Source: Bacillota bacterium (lineage in GTDB: Bacteria > Bacillota > Clostridia > Oscillospirales > Ruminococcaceae). Taken from it: a DNA stretch of 41,093 bases. The first letter of the stretch is position 1. Each line of letters starts with the position of its first letter. Below are positions 31,129 through 39,764 of the stretch, one piece after another. A model generated the notes under the pieces. The model had not been told where the DNA came from, searched no databases, and saw only the letters and a list, made by a program, of their open reading frames with translations. The stretch covers positions 1 through 41,093 of the forward strand of contig JAKPUQ010000210.1 of the NCBI GenBank assembly GCA_029572815.1. The letters are read 5' to 3'. The position numbers and the translations under genes were made by a program.

Positions 31129-32410
31129 AGTTAAGGGTATCACCTTTGTTGAAGGAGGAGTTTGTGCAGCCAAAGGCTTTAAAGCCAACGGTGTGCAGTG
31201 CGGTCTTGCTCACAAGCCCCTGAATGATATGGAGGGTGCAAATGCGGCAGCAAACAATGCTCTCCCCACAGCCAAGAAGAAAAACGATCTTGCGCTCATA
31301 GTTGCAGACAAGATGTGCAGCACAGCTGCTGTATATACCACAAACAAGGTCAAGGGCGCCCCCATACTCGTTACCAAGGAGCATATCAAGGACGGCAAGG
31401 CAAAGGCTGTTATCGTTAACTCGGTAAATGCCAATACCTGCAACCCCGACGGCGTTGAGAAGGCTACAAAGATGTGTCAGCTGGCAGCAAAGGCTCTGGG
31501 CATTGACGAGAATGATGTTATCGTGGCTTCCACAGGCGTTATCGGCCAGGTGCTCCCCATCGAGCCCATCGCAAACGCTATGGACGACCTGGCAGGCGGT
31601 CTTACCTACGACGGCAACAAGAGAGCTCTTGAGGCTATCATGACCACCGATACCCGCGAGAAGGAGATAGCTGTTCAGTTCGAGCTGGGCGGAAAGATCT
31701 GCACCATGGGCGGTATGCTCAAGGGAAGCGGAATGATCCACCCCAATATGGCTACTACACTTACCTTCCTCACCACCGATGCCGATATCTCTCCCGAGAT
31801 GATACAGCTGGCTCTCAGCGACATCGTCAAGGTGACTCTCAACCGCGCAAGCGTTGACGGAGACACCTCCACAAACGATATGGTCTGCATCATGGCTTCC
31901 GGCGAGGCAGGCAACAAACCTGTAACCGCCGAGGACGGCGAGTATGAGAAGTTCAGACACGCTCTCTATGCTATAATGATGAACCTTGCAAGAATGATGG
32001 CAAGGGACGGCGAGGGCGCTACAAAGCTCATCGAGTGCGCTGTAAGAGGTGCAGAGACAGACGAGATCGCAGAGACCGTAGCTAAATCAGTCATCACCTC
32101 AAGCCTCATCAAGGCTATGATCTTCGGCGAGGACGCCAACGCAGGACGTATTTTCTGCGCACTGGGTTATGCCGACGCTGATTTCGATATAAGCAAGGTC
32201 GACGTGGAAATGGCTTCTGAAGGCGGAGTTATCCCTCTCGGTCGCAAGGGCTGTGTTATAGAGTTCTCTGAGGAGATCGCCAAGAGGATACTCAAGGAGG
32301 AGGAGATCAAGATCCTCATCTCTCTGGGCGACGGCAAGGGCAAAGCCATCACATGGGGCTGTGACCTTACCTATGATTACGTAAAGATAAACGGTGATTA
32401 CAGAAGCTGA
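31115..32410 (+). CDS. argJ: Ornithine acetyltransferase / N-acetylglutamate synthase
   Basis: ArgJ moves the acetyl group from acetylornithine to glutamate and closes the acetyl cycle; the bifunctional form also uses acetyl-CoA. The autocleavage site with nucleophile Thr is in KGSGMIHPNMATTLTFL. The alpha-chain start and the GDTSTNDMV motif of the beta chain are present. The 431-residue length is slightly above usual. The ATG at 31115 has AAGGAGG upstream. Confidence 0.96.
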   Translation: MKLVEVKGITFVEGGVCAAKGFKANGVQCGLAHKPLNDMEGANAAANNALPTAKKKNDLALIVADKMCSTAAVYTTNKVKGAPILVTKEHIKDGKAKAVIVNSVNANTCNPDGVEKATKMCQLAAKALGIDENDVIVASTGVIGQVLPIEPIANAMDDLAGGLTYDGNKRALEAIMTTDTREKEIAVQFELGGKICTMGGMLKGSGMIHPNMATTLTFLTTDADISPEMIQLALSDIVKVTLNRASVDGDTSTNDMVCIMASGEAGNKPVTAEDGEYEKFRHALYAIMMNLARMMARDGEGATKLIECAVRGAETDEIAETVAKSVITSSLIKAMIFGEDANAGRIFCALGYADADFDISKVDVEMASEGGVIPLGRKGCVIEFSEEIAKRILKEEEIKILISLGDGKGKAITWGCDLTYDYVKINGDYRS

Positions 32411-32442
32411 GTCACCACCTTTGGGATAAGTGGGGGATATGT

Positions 32443-33003
32443 ATGGCGAACAGCATTGACGAAGTATATGAGAGGTTCCTTGACGATGATGAGCATATCC
32501 TCTGGAGCAAGGAGCCCGACAGGAGAAGGCTGCATCTGGACGGCGGCTGTATTTCCGCGGTAATGATCATCGCATTCAGCGGCTACGGTATTTTTTCCCT
32601 TATCACAGCACACAATACAGCGGTCGACTGGGTAATGGGCGGACTGTTCGTTCTGATCGGTCTGATGTTCCTGCTGGTTAGTGTAAAGCGCACGGCTGCT
32701 TATTATGTGACGGATAAAAGAGTGCTCATACTGGGCAGTCTGAGCGTAAAGGAACTGAAATATTACGATATGGCTTATGTTAACGTGGAAAAGCAGAAAA
32801 AAGGCAGTCTCGGCAATGTGGTTATGCTGAAGTCAAATCTGGTGCGGGAGGGCCATTCGCGCACAGGAAAGAGCACCGTGTATACAGGGTATACGCTTTT
32901 TGATCTTGAGGACGCTGAAAGGGTAAAGGAGCTCATTCTCCAGCAGAAGGATATGCCCCGGGCATATGCAAAGGCGGAGGAGATAGAGCAATATCAGCGA
33001 TAG
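32443..33003 (+). CDS. PH-like-domain membrane protein, array unit A
   Basis: This 186-residue first member of a tandem paralogue array has three parts. They are an acidic N-terminus ending DDDEHILWSKEPDRRR, two hydrophobic segments (CISAVMIIAFSGYGIF; VMGGLFVLIGLMFLLV) and a C-terminal half with the bacterial PH-like motif AAYYVTDKRVLIL. It ends LEDAERVKELI and EEIEQYQR. The layout matches small bacterial PH (bPH2/YdbS-like) membrane proteins, whose functions are mostly unknown. It follows argJ by 32 bases with no terminator between. Confidence 0.72.
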   Translation: MANSIDEVYERFLDDDEHILWSKEPDRRRLHLDGGCISAVMIIAFSGYGIFSLITAHNTAVDWVMGGLFVLIGLMFLLVSVKRTAAYYVTDKRVLILGSLSVKELKYYDMAYVNVEKQKKGSLGNVVMLKSNLVREGHSRTGKSTVYTGYTLFDLEDAERVKELILQQKDMPRAYAKAEEIEQYQR

Positions 33004-33010
33004 TGATATT

Positions 33011-33160
33011 ATGTCGGATATTAAACATGAGTACGAAAGCCGTGAGCTTGAAATGACCTTCCGCGGGCTGCTTTTTCCCGATGAGGAGCTCATCTGGTGC
33101 GCAAGCTCAAAAAAGGGCGCTACCTGTAAGGAACAGAAAAAACAGCGAGGACTGAGATAA
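33011..33160 (+). CDS. Truncated PH-like paralogue, array unit B
   Basis: This 49-codon frame covers only an N-terminus (MSDIKHEYESRELEMTF, FPDEELIWCASSKKG) equivalent to the DDDEHILWSKEP region of unit A. It then leaves the family in a Lys/Gln-rich tail and stops 12 bases before unit C. No membrane or PH segment remains. It is probably a deletion remnant that can still be translated. Confidence 0.5.
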   Translation: MSDIKHEYESRELEMTFRGLLFPDEELIWCASSKKGATCKEQKKQRGLR

Positions 33161-33172
33161 GGTGGAGTGTGT

Positions 33173-33718
33173 ATGGCAGCTAACATTGACATCATTGATA
33201 CCGAGTATGAACAATACCTTGACGATGATGAAAGAGTTCTATGGAGCAATACCAAGGGCAGCAAAAGACCCCATCTGAGGCTGGAATTACTGCTTCCCTT
33301 TGCTGTGGCCTTTCCTCTGCTGGGGATAGGCGCGCTGAATTTTGTGGAATTCAATATCAATGAAGGCATTATTATTGCCCTGACCATACTGGGCTCATGG
33401 CTTCTTGCGGCAGTTGTTTCTCTGGAACGTCCGCGCACGTATATACTCACCGATAAGAGGCTCCTTATATTCCATCGCTCCACATACAAGATCATAGATT
33501 TCGGCCTCATAACAAGCGTTTATGTCAGGAAGAAAAGAAGCGGGAAGGCAGATGTGATCCTGAGTATAAGAAAGGGCAGTACGCCTTCCATGGGGTCCCA
33601 GACCATGTACGACGTTGAGGACCCTGAAACGGTCAGGGAAATATTGAAAGAGAAGACGGACGTCGTGGCAAAGACCCGTAAAAAGCAGGAAGAGATCGAA
33701 CGCTGGCAGCAGTGGTGA
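33173..33718 (+). CDS. PH-like-domain membrane protein, array unit C
   Basis: This 181-residue protein has the same architecture as unit A: YLDDDERVLWSNTKGSKR, two hydrophobic segments (LLLPFAVAFPLLGIGAL; IIIALTILGSWLLAAVV), then RTYILTDKRLLIF and the C-terminal end VEDPETVREIL with QEEIERWQQW. I choose the ATG at 33173 with AAGGTGGAG upstream; a GTG two codons earlier is within that site. It is the closest relative of unit A. Confidence 0.72.
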   Translation: MAANIDIIDTEYEQYLDDDERVLWSNTKGSKRPHLRLELLLPFAVAFPLLGIGALNFVEFNINEGIIIALTILGSWLLAAVVSLERPRTYILTDKRLLIFHRSTYKIIDFGLITSVYVRKKRSGKADVILSIRKGSTPSMGSQTMYDVEDPETVREILKEKTDVVAKTRKKQEEIERWQQW

Positions 33719-33722
33719 TATC

Positions 33723-33855
33723 ATGGCGGTTATCAGATATGAGTATGAGAGCTATGAGCTTTCGGAGGAATTCCGCAAGAAGAGAAAGCGGACTTGGCGA
33801 GATCAACCTCCCGCCGAGTGATCGTATAGAAGAATTCAGACATTGGGGCAGGTGA
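33723..33855 (+). pseudogene. Remnant of a PH-like paralogue, array unit D
   Basis: The start MAVIRYEYESYELSEEFRKK matches the N-terminus of unit B. After about 20 codons the frame shifts, and the +1 frame carries a C-terminal-like end (LPPSDRIEEFRHWGR) resembling QEEIERWQQW of unit C. The whole middle of a normal member is missing. It is best read as an internal deletion that joined two ends out of frame. Confidence 0.55.
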
Positions 33856-33859
33856 GGAG

Positions 33860-34569
33860 ATGTTCGGAAGAAAAAAGACGAGGACTACGATGACTATAAC
33901 GAGAAATACGCCGCGAAATATGACGATGATTATATAGCTCCCTCAAAGGAGTACAGGAGCGAATGCGACCACAGTCATGAGCAGTCCTACAGCAATATCA
34001 ATGATGTGAGAGAATGCGATCACAGTCATGAGCAGACCTATGAGGACGCGGACTCAGAGCAGAAGCCCTACGATGACCGCGTCAGCCTTGAGAGCAGCAT
34101 GGAAAGGCTGCTGGCTCCCAACGAGCACCTGCTCTGGACAGGCGGCAGCATAAGGGCTGCCTCAAGTAAAAATAACAACGGATCCGGTGTTTTGGCCGCA
34201 GGTATCGTCATGTTCTTCATAGGCGGAATGCTTGTGTGGTGGATCTCGCTGCTTGGCATGGCAGTGCTTTGTCTGGGCGTATGCCTTATGGTAAGGAACT
34301 CCGTCAGTGCCTATGCGGTCACGGATATAAGAGTCATAGTAGTGAGAAACGGCAGAAATATGTCGGTGCCTCTTGCATGGATAAACAGAGTGAGCGGCGG
34401 AGATTCTGCCAACAGCGTCCTCGCGCTTTCTCTCGACCACCCCGTAAACGCCTACCCGGGAAGCAGTAACAAGACCAGGTCCCTTATGATGTACAGGATA
34501 AGCGATGCCCCCAGAGTGAAGCGCATAATAAATGATGCTGTTATGGGAGCCCGTATGAGAAGAGAGTAG
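33860..34569 (+). CDS. PH-like membrane protein with frameshift near start, array unit E
   Basis: The ATG opens MFGRK and then a run of six A (33871-33876) breaks the frame; seven would restore KDEDYDDYNEKYAAKYDDDY and IAPSKEYRS, matching units F and G. The rest is open: a 17-codon duplication carrying ECDHSHEQ twice, LLAPNEHLLWTGG, two hydrophobic segments (GVLAAGIVMFFIGGMLVWW; LGMAVLCLGVCLMV), SAYAVTDIRVIVV and DAPRVKRII. Without the extra A only a shorter product from a later start is possible (about 187 codons from a GTG near 34006). The function is unknown. Confidence 0.65.
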
Positions 34570-34586
34570 CGGAAGGCGGCGCTGAT

Positions 34587-35282
34587 ATGTTCGGAAGAAA
34601 AAGCGAAGATCTTGACGAATACAATGAGAGAGCTTCGGCGGCTTACGATGACGAGTATATCGCCCCTGTCGAGGAATACCGGTCTGACACTGTCTCATAC
34701 GACGGCACAGAAGACAAGAAGCCCGTGGTCAGCGATGAATTCCTGAAAGACGAGTTCAGAAAGCACCTTGAAAGAGGCGAACAGATACTGTACGTTTACG
34801 GCGACGGCAAAGGAAGGTCCGTAAATCCTATGGGACTCTTCCAGAGCGAAGAAAGCGGTAAAAAAGTCGGGATCGCTGCAGGGATCATAGTTTTCGTTTT
34901 CGTATTGCTTGCTGCACTTATGATATTCGGTGTCATATCCTTCATAGCAGTTGTGTTCATAATGCCGTTTATCGCAATAATCGGAGCGGTAGTTGTGGCA
35001 GTGGTGATGGAGAAGAAGTATGTTGGTACAGATTATGTCATCACCAACAGAAGGATACTCAGTCTTTCCTCAGGCAGGCTGAAACGGATAGAGTACAGCA
35101 ACGTCACCAAGGTGAGCTGCACTGAGAAAAGCGGGAACACAGGCACTGTTATCATGACAGCAACGGAACATTTCCCCGAACTGAGAAATGAAGTTCTGGA
35201 GCTCAGAAAGGTCAGCGACCCACAGGGGGTCAAGCAGCTGATCGAAAGGGCTGTGGACATATATCAGTCCGGACAGTGCTGA
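34587..35282 (+). CDS. PH-like-domain membrane protein, array unit F
   Basis: This 231-residue intact member of the second subtype begins MFGRKSEDLDEYNERASAAY and continues DDEYIAPVEEYRSDT. Then come LERGEQILYVYGDG, two hydrophobic segments (GIAAGIIVFVFVLLAALMIF and a second of about 25 residues), TDYVITNRRILSLSSGRLKR with YSNVTKVSC (the PH-like motif) and DPQGVKQLIERAVDIYQSG. GGAAGG precedes the ATG. Its first 80 bases are about 90 percent identical to unit G. Confidence 0.72.
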   Translation: MFGRKSEDLDEYNERASAAYDDEYIAPVEEYRSDTVSYDGTEDKKPVVSDEFLKDEFRKHLERGEQILYVYGDGKGRSVNPMGLFQSEESGKKVGIAAGIIVFVFVLLAALMIFGVISFIAVVFIMPFIAIIGAVVVAVVMEKKYVGTDYVITNRRILSLSSGRLKRIEYSNVTKVSCTEKSGNTGTVIMTATEHFPELRNEVLELRKVSDPQGVKQLIERAVDIYQSGQC

Positions 35283-35342
35283 AAAGCATGGACATATTAC
35301 AGTAAGTTAAACCTGAACGTGCGGCGAAAGGAAGGTGAGAGT

Positions 35343-36042
35343 ATGTTCGGAGGCAAAGATGACTACGACGAATACAATGAAAGAGCTTCGGCGGCTTACG
35401 ATGACGATTATATAGCTCCCACCGAGGAATACCGGTCTGACACCGTCAGTTCTGACTCTGTTTCGCATGAGAAAAAGGAGAATACACTGAGAGAGGTTAC
35501 ATCCGAATACCGGAGAGATGCCTTCGAGCCCTATCTCAAGAAAGGCGAGCGCCTGCTGTACGTTTTCAGCAGAGCGGATGTTGATCTTAATAAAAAAAGA
35601 AAGAGCATGAAGAATGTTTTGGGGTTCATTATTCTTGGCTTGTTTATTGGCTGCTTCTCAGCGTTTATCATCAACTTCATCATTGCCCGGGAGGCTTCAT
35701 ATACACTTTTGTTCCTTCCGTTTCTGCTATTGCCCTTTTTGGTTTTTTTTCGGAGTGATAGTACTGATAGTGTGGACGTCGGCGCTTAACAATAAAACTG
35801 ATTATGCCGTTACCGACAGAAGGATACTGATGCTTCTGGACAAATTTAGTAACGAAATGTCATACGACGACGTTACTTCTGTAACCTGTTCTGTCAAGCG
35901 TGACGGTACAGGCAAGGTCAGGATAATTTCAAAAAGCCGCAATGTAACAAGTGTCCTTACGATACCCTGTGTAAAGGAGCCCGAGCATTTAAGGACGGTA
36001 ATTGCCGAGGCTGTAAGAAAATATCAGTCCTCTATACATTAA
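35343..36042 (+). pseudogene. PH-like membrane protein frameshifted in a T-run, array unit G
   Basis: It opens MFGGKDDYDEYNERASAAYD and DDYIAPTEEYRSDT like unit F, runs through LKKGERLLYVF and the first hydrophobic segment, then loses frame in a run of eight T (35743-35750). With seven T it continues GVIVLIVWTSALNN, TDYAVTDRRILML, YDDVTSVTCSVK and AEAVRKYQSSIH, a normal family end. The ATG follows GGAAGGTGAG. It is broken as written. Unit G is the last of the array, 27 bases before argB. Confidence 0.72.
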
Positions 36043-36069
36043 AACATAAAGAAAAGGAAGTAAAGGAAA

Positions 36070-36936
36070 ATGGAAAAGATCTCAAACAACGAAAAATCGC
36101 AGGTGCTTATCGACGCCCTGCCATATATCCAGAAGTACAATAACAAGATACTTGTTATCAAGTACGGCGGAAACGCCATGACCAACAAGGAGCTCAAGGA
36201 CGCTGTTATGACGGATATAGTCCTCCTCTCACTGGTAGGTGTAAAGGTAGTCCTTGTACACGGCGGCGGCCCCGAGATAAGCGATATGCTCAAGAAGCTC
36301 AACATCGAGAGCAGATTTGTAAACGGTCTCAGATACACCGATGATGCAACTGTTGACGTGGTAAAGATGGTGCTCTCGGGCAAGGTCAATAAGGAGCTGG
36401 TACAGCTTCTGGCACAGCACAAGGGCAGCGCTGTCGGTCTCTGCGGCATTGACGGCGAGATGCTCATGGCTGAAAAGAAAAAGACCGATGACGGTCAGGA
36501 CCTGGGCTGGGTAGGCGAGATAACAAAGGTGAACACCAAGCCTATCACAGACGCCCTTGCAAACGGAAATATCCCCGTTATCGCCACAGTCGCCACCGAT
36601 GAGGAGGGCAATACATATAACATCAACGCCGATACAGCCGCTGCAAGAATTGCTGCTGAGCTTGGCGCTGAGAACCTTATCCTCATGACCGATATAGCAG
36701 GACTTCTCCGCGATAAGGACGACCCGTCCACACTTATCCCCGAGGTAAATGTCAGCGAGGTGCCCTTCCTTAAGAGACAGGGCATAATCTCAGGCGGCAT
36801 GATACCCAAGATAGATTGCTGTGTTGAGGCTGTCAGACGCGGTGTCAGCAAGACCGTTATCATCGACGGAAGAGTTCCCCACTCTATCCTTATCGAGATA
36901 CTTTCCAACGAGGGCATCGGCACACAGTTCGTGTGA
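36070..36936 (+). CDS. argB: Acetylglutamate kinase
   Basis: The enzyme phosphorylates N-acetylglutamate, usually the arginine-regulated step in organisms with acetyl cycling. The phosphate-binding motifs are KYGGNAM and VHGGGPEI. The N-terminal helix (QVLIDALPYIQKYNNK) is of the arginine-sensitive hexameric type. GGMIPKIDCC and NINADTAAA are substrate and ATP site stretches. The 288-residue length is normal. It resumes the arginine genes after the membrane-protein array. Confidence 0.96.
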   Translation: MEKISNNEKSQVLIDALPYIQKYNNKILVIKYGGNAMTNKELKDAVMTDIVLLSLVGVKVVLVHGGGPEISDMLKKLNIESRFVNGLRYTDDATVDVVKMVLSGKVNKELVQLLAQHKGSAVGLCGIDGEMLMAEKKKTDDGQDLGWVGEITKVNTKPITDALANGNIPVIATVATDEEGNTYNINADTAAARIAAELGAENLILMTDIAGLLRDKDDPSTLIPEVNVSEVPFLKRQGIISGGMIPKIDCCVEAVRRGVSKTVIIDGRVPHSILIEILSNEGIGTQFV

Positions 36937-37001
36937 GGATTGCTTCTCATAAAATAATTTACTTGTATACAAAAAATTTACTTATAATAAAACATCAAAC
37001 A

Positions 37002-37031
37002 TTGATTTTGACTGCCTTTCAGCGTTATAAT
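37002..37031 (+). promoter_or_regulatory. Internal promoter before argD
   Basis: TTGATT (37002-37007), an 18-base spacer and TATAAT (37026-37031); an overlapping TTGACT/TAATAG pair is shifted 5-6 bases. It lies in a 146-base AT-rich gap and would drive argD, the Tubby-like gene and argF separately. Confidence 0.6.
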
Positions 37032-37082
37032 AATAGTGTGTCTGAAAAAGTCCGATAGGCAGTCTGCCATAAGGAGGACTTT

Positions 37083-38252
37083 ATGAATACAATAGATAAG
37101 TTCAATTCGCACGTTATGCAGTCCTACGGACGCTATCCGCTGGTAATGGAAAAAGGAAGCGGCAGGCACTGTAAGGACGAAAACGGCAGGGAATACATCG
37201 ACTTCGGAAGCGGCATCGGTACAAATTCCCTCGGCTACTGCGACGAAAAATGGGCTGACGCGGTATGCGCTCAGGTGCGTACCCTCCAGCACAGTTCAAA
37301 CTACTACTATACGGCGGTTCAGGCGGATTTCGCCGACAGGCTCTGCAATATCTCGGGCTATAAGTCGGTATTCTTCTGTAACAGCGGTGCCGAGGCAAAT
37401 GAGTGCGCTATCAAGGTGGCAAGGAAGTACAGCTTCGATAAATACGGCAAGGGCAGACATACTATAATAACCCTTGTGAATTCCTTCCACGGCAGGACTA
37501 TCGCTACCCTTTCCGCAACAGGACAGGATGTGTTCCACAATTACTTCTTTCCGTTCGTAGAAGGCTTCGTGAATGTTACCGCAAATGACATCGATGACCT
37601 TGAGGCTAAGCTTGAGGACAAGTCGGTATGTGCGGTGATGCTGGAGTACATTCAGGGCGAGGGCGGCGTCAATAAGCTGGATCAGGCTTTCGTTGACGCG
37701 GTCTATGACCTCTGCGCTCCCAGGGACATACTGGTCATCGCCGATGAGGTGCAGACAGGTGTGGGACGTACAGGCAAATTCCTCGCAGGAGACCACTTCG
37801 GCAAGAAAGCCGACATAACCACACTTGCAAAGGGTATCGCAGGCGGCGTCCCCATGGGTGCCTGCCTTGTGAATGAGAAGTGCAGCGGAGTTCTGACAGC
37901 AGGTACTCACGGCTCTACCTTCGGAGGCAACCCCATTGCCTGTGCAGGCGGTCTGGCTGTCCTTGACAGGATCGAGAGCAAGGGCTTCCTGGAGGAGGTC
38001 GGCAAGAAGGCTGAGCTCATCAGGAGCGAGCTTGAAAAGTGCAGCGAGGTGACGGGTATCAGCGGTATAGGACTTATGATCGGCATTACCCTGAAGTCAA
38101 AGGACGCCCACGATGTAGCCGCAAAGGCTCTGGAGAAGGGGCTCCTCATACTCACCGCAAAGGAGAAGGTAAGACTCCTCCTGCCGCTGACTATTTCCTA
38201 CGACGAGCTTAAGGACGGACTGAAAATTCTGATAGAGATACTGGAGGAATGA
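37083..38252 (+). CDS. argD: Acetylornithine aminotransferase
   Basis: This PLP enzyme converts acetylglutamate semialdehyde to acetylornithine with glutamate. The PLP contacts are visible: SGAEANECAIK, the Asp in VIADEVQTGVGRTG and the Schiff-base Lys in TTLAKGIAGGVP. The 389-residue length is usual. TAAGGAGG precedes the ATG. Confidence 0.96.
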   Translation: MNTIDKFNSHVMQSYGRYPLVMEKGSGRHCKDENGREYIDFGSGIGTNSLGYCDEKWADAVCAQVRTLQHSSNYYYTAVQADFADRLCNISGYKSVFFCNSGAEANECAIKVARKYSFDKYGKGRHTIITLVNSFHGRTIATLSATGQDVFHNYFFPFVEGFVNVTANDIDDLEAKLEDKSVCAVMLEYIQGEGGVNKLDQAFVDAVYDLCAPRDILVIADEVQTGVGRTGKFLAGDHFGKKADITTLAKGIAGGVPMGACLVNEKCSGVLTAGTHGSTFGGNPIACAGGLAVLDRIESKGFLEEVGKKAELIRSELEKCSEVTGISGIGLMIGITLKSKDAHDVAAKALEKGLLILTAKEKVRLLLPLTISYDELKDGLKILIEILEE

Positions 38253-38254
38253 TT

Positions 38255-38719
38255 ATGGAGCTGCAGGTAACAGGCAAGGGCAACAAATACGTAGCCACTG
38301 ACAGAAACGGCAAAGTCTTGTACAGTGTCAGAAAAAAAGGCTTCAGTTCAAGATATAATCTCATGGACGCAAGCAACTATTATAACCTTTATACTCTCGT
38401 TCAGACAGGCGATGACAAAAAGCCTGCATTTACCATAATACTTAACGATAACGTTTTCCTTTCCATGGAGTGCAAGTCGCTTTTTCTCGACCCTACTATC
38501 GTGGCAAGAGGCAAGGAGTTTACCTTTGAACTCAGAAGCAAGGACAGAAAGGAATTTGAAATATTCAGAAACGGAAACAGCGTCGGTCATATCCATACGC
38601 TCTCGGCTGTAAACGGAGAATTCCAATATGGCATCGAGATCGAAAACACCGCCTTTGACGATTATATTCCGCTTTTCGCCGTGGCTATCGACAAGGCCTT
38701 CGGCGAGATGAACAAGTGA
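38255..38719 (+). CDS. Tubby/LURP-one-like small protein
   Basis: The 154-residue, mostly beta protein has no membrane segment. The opening LQVTGKGNKYVATDRNGKVL and later strand-like repeats (KEFTFELRSKDRKEFEIF, NGNSVGHIH) resemble the LURP-one/Tubby C-terminal barrel, but the match is by eye. An ATG at 38249 overlaps the argD stop (ATGA), but the ATG at 38255 is 7 bases after GGAGG and is preferred. It is tied to argD and argF in one transcript. Confidence 0.55.
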   Translation: MELQVTGKGNKYVATDRNGKVLYSVRKKGFSSRYNLMDASNYYNLYTLVQTGDDKKPAFTIILNDNVFLSMECKSLFLDPTIVARGKEFTFELRSKDRKEFEIFRNGNSVGHIHTLSAVNGEFQYGIEIENTAFDDYIPLFAVAIDKAFGEMNK

Positions 38720-38748
38720 GACGACCTAATTTTGAAAGGATAAATATC

Positions 38749-39657
38749 ATGAAACACTTACTTAAAATGCTCGATCTCAGCACAGAGGAGATCATCGACA
38801 TACTCAACCTTGCAGACCAGCTCAAGTATGAGCTCAAGCACGGTATCCCCCATCCCCACCTGAAGGGAAAGACTCTGGGAATGATCTTCCAGAAGGCTTC
38901 CACACGTACCCGTGTTTCCTTTGAGACAGGTATGTATCAGCTGGGCGGATACCCGCTGTTCCTCTCCTCAAACGATCTCCAGATCGGACGCGGAGAGCCT
39001 GTTCAGGATACAGCGCGAGTTCTCTCACGCTACCTTGACGGTATCATGATCCGTACCTTTGAGCAGAAGGAGGTCGAGGACCTGGCTCAGTACGGCTCTA
39101 TCCCGATAATCAACGGACTTACCGATTTCTGCCACCCCTGTCAGGTACTGGCTGACCTTATGACTATCCGCGAGTTCAAGGGCAGCTTTGACGGACTGAA
39201 GATGTGCTTCATCGGTGACGGAAACAATATGGCAAATTCTCTCATCGTAGGCTGCCTGAAGGTGGGTATGAGCGTTTCCATCGCCTGCCCCGACGACTAT
39301 CAGCCTCCTGTTGAGATACTTGAGTTTGCTGCTAAGTACGGCGATAAGTTCGAACTCACAGATTCTCCTATGGTGGCAGCGAAGGACGCAGACGTTCTCG
39401 TCACTGACGTATGGGCTTCCATGGGTCAGGAGGGCGAAGCCGAGAAGCGTAAGAAGGCTTTCGCAGGCTACCAGATAAACGATGAGCTCATGGCTCAGGC
39501 TCATGCAGACGCTATGGTGCTTCACTGCCTCCCCGCTCACCGTGAGGAGGAGATCACAGAGAAGGTATTCGAGTCTCACGCAAACGAGATCTTCGAGGAG
39601 GCTGAGAACCGTCTCCACGCTCAGAAGGCTGTAATGGTAAAGCTCATGGCAGACTGA
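38749..39657 (+). CDS. argF: Ornithine carbamoyltransferase
   Basis: The enzyme makes citrulline from ornithine and carbamoyl phosphate. The carbamoyl-phosphate motif STRTRVSFE, the HPCQ motif and the ornithine-site HCLPAHR are all present. The 302-residue length is normal. The ATG at 38749 has GAAAGGA upstream; an in-frame start 33 bases earlier overlaps the previous gene. It closes the arginine cluster before a terminator. Confidence 0.96.
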   Translation: MKHLLKMLDLSTEEIIDILNLADQLKYELKHGIPHPHLKGKTLGMIFQKASTRTRVSFETGMYQLGGYPLFLSSNDLQIGRGEPVQDTARVLSRYLDGIMIRTFEQKEVEDLAQYGSIPIINGLTDFCHPCQVLADLMTIREFKGSFDGLKMCFIGDGNNMANSLIVGCLKVGMSVSIACPDDYQPPVEILEFAAKYGDKFELTDSPMVAAKDADVLVTDVWASMGQEGEAEKRKKAFAGYQINDELMAQAHADAMVLHCLPAHREEEITEKVFESHANEIFEEAENRLHAQKAVMVKLMAD

Positions 39658-39710
39658 GCCGTTAAAGACGTATATACGCAGGGTACATCCTGCACAAAGG
39701 GGTAAATTCA

Positions 39711-39740
39711 AGCGGACAGTTTATGGGCTGTCCGCTTTTT
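39711..39740 (+). terminator. Terminator of the arginine cluster
   Basis: AGCGGACAG and CTGTCCGCT form a perfect 9-bp stem with an 8-base loop followed by TTTTTGCG. It is the strongest plus-strand terminator after argG. Confidence 0.88.
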
Positions 39741-39764
39741 GCGAGTGATATGGGGGTATCATTT

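Noticed and set aside
36956..37001. ARG boxes upstream of argD (ATTTACTT repeats)
   Set aside because: Two short AT-rich direct repeats only; no TGAAT...ATTCA symmetry.
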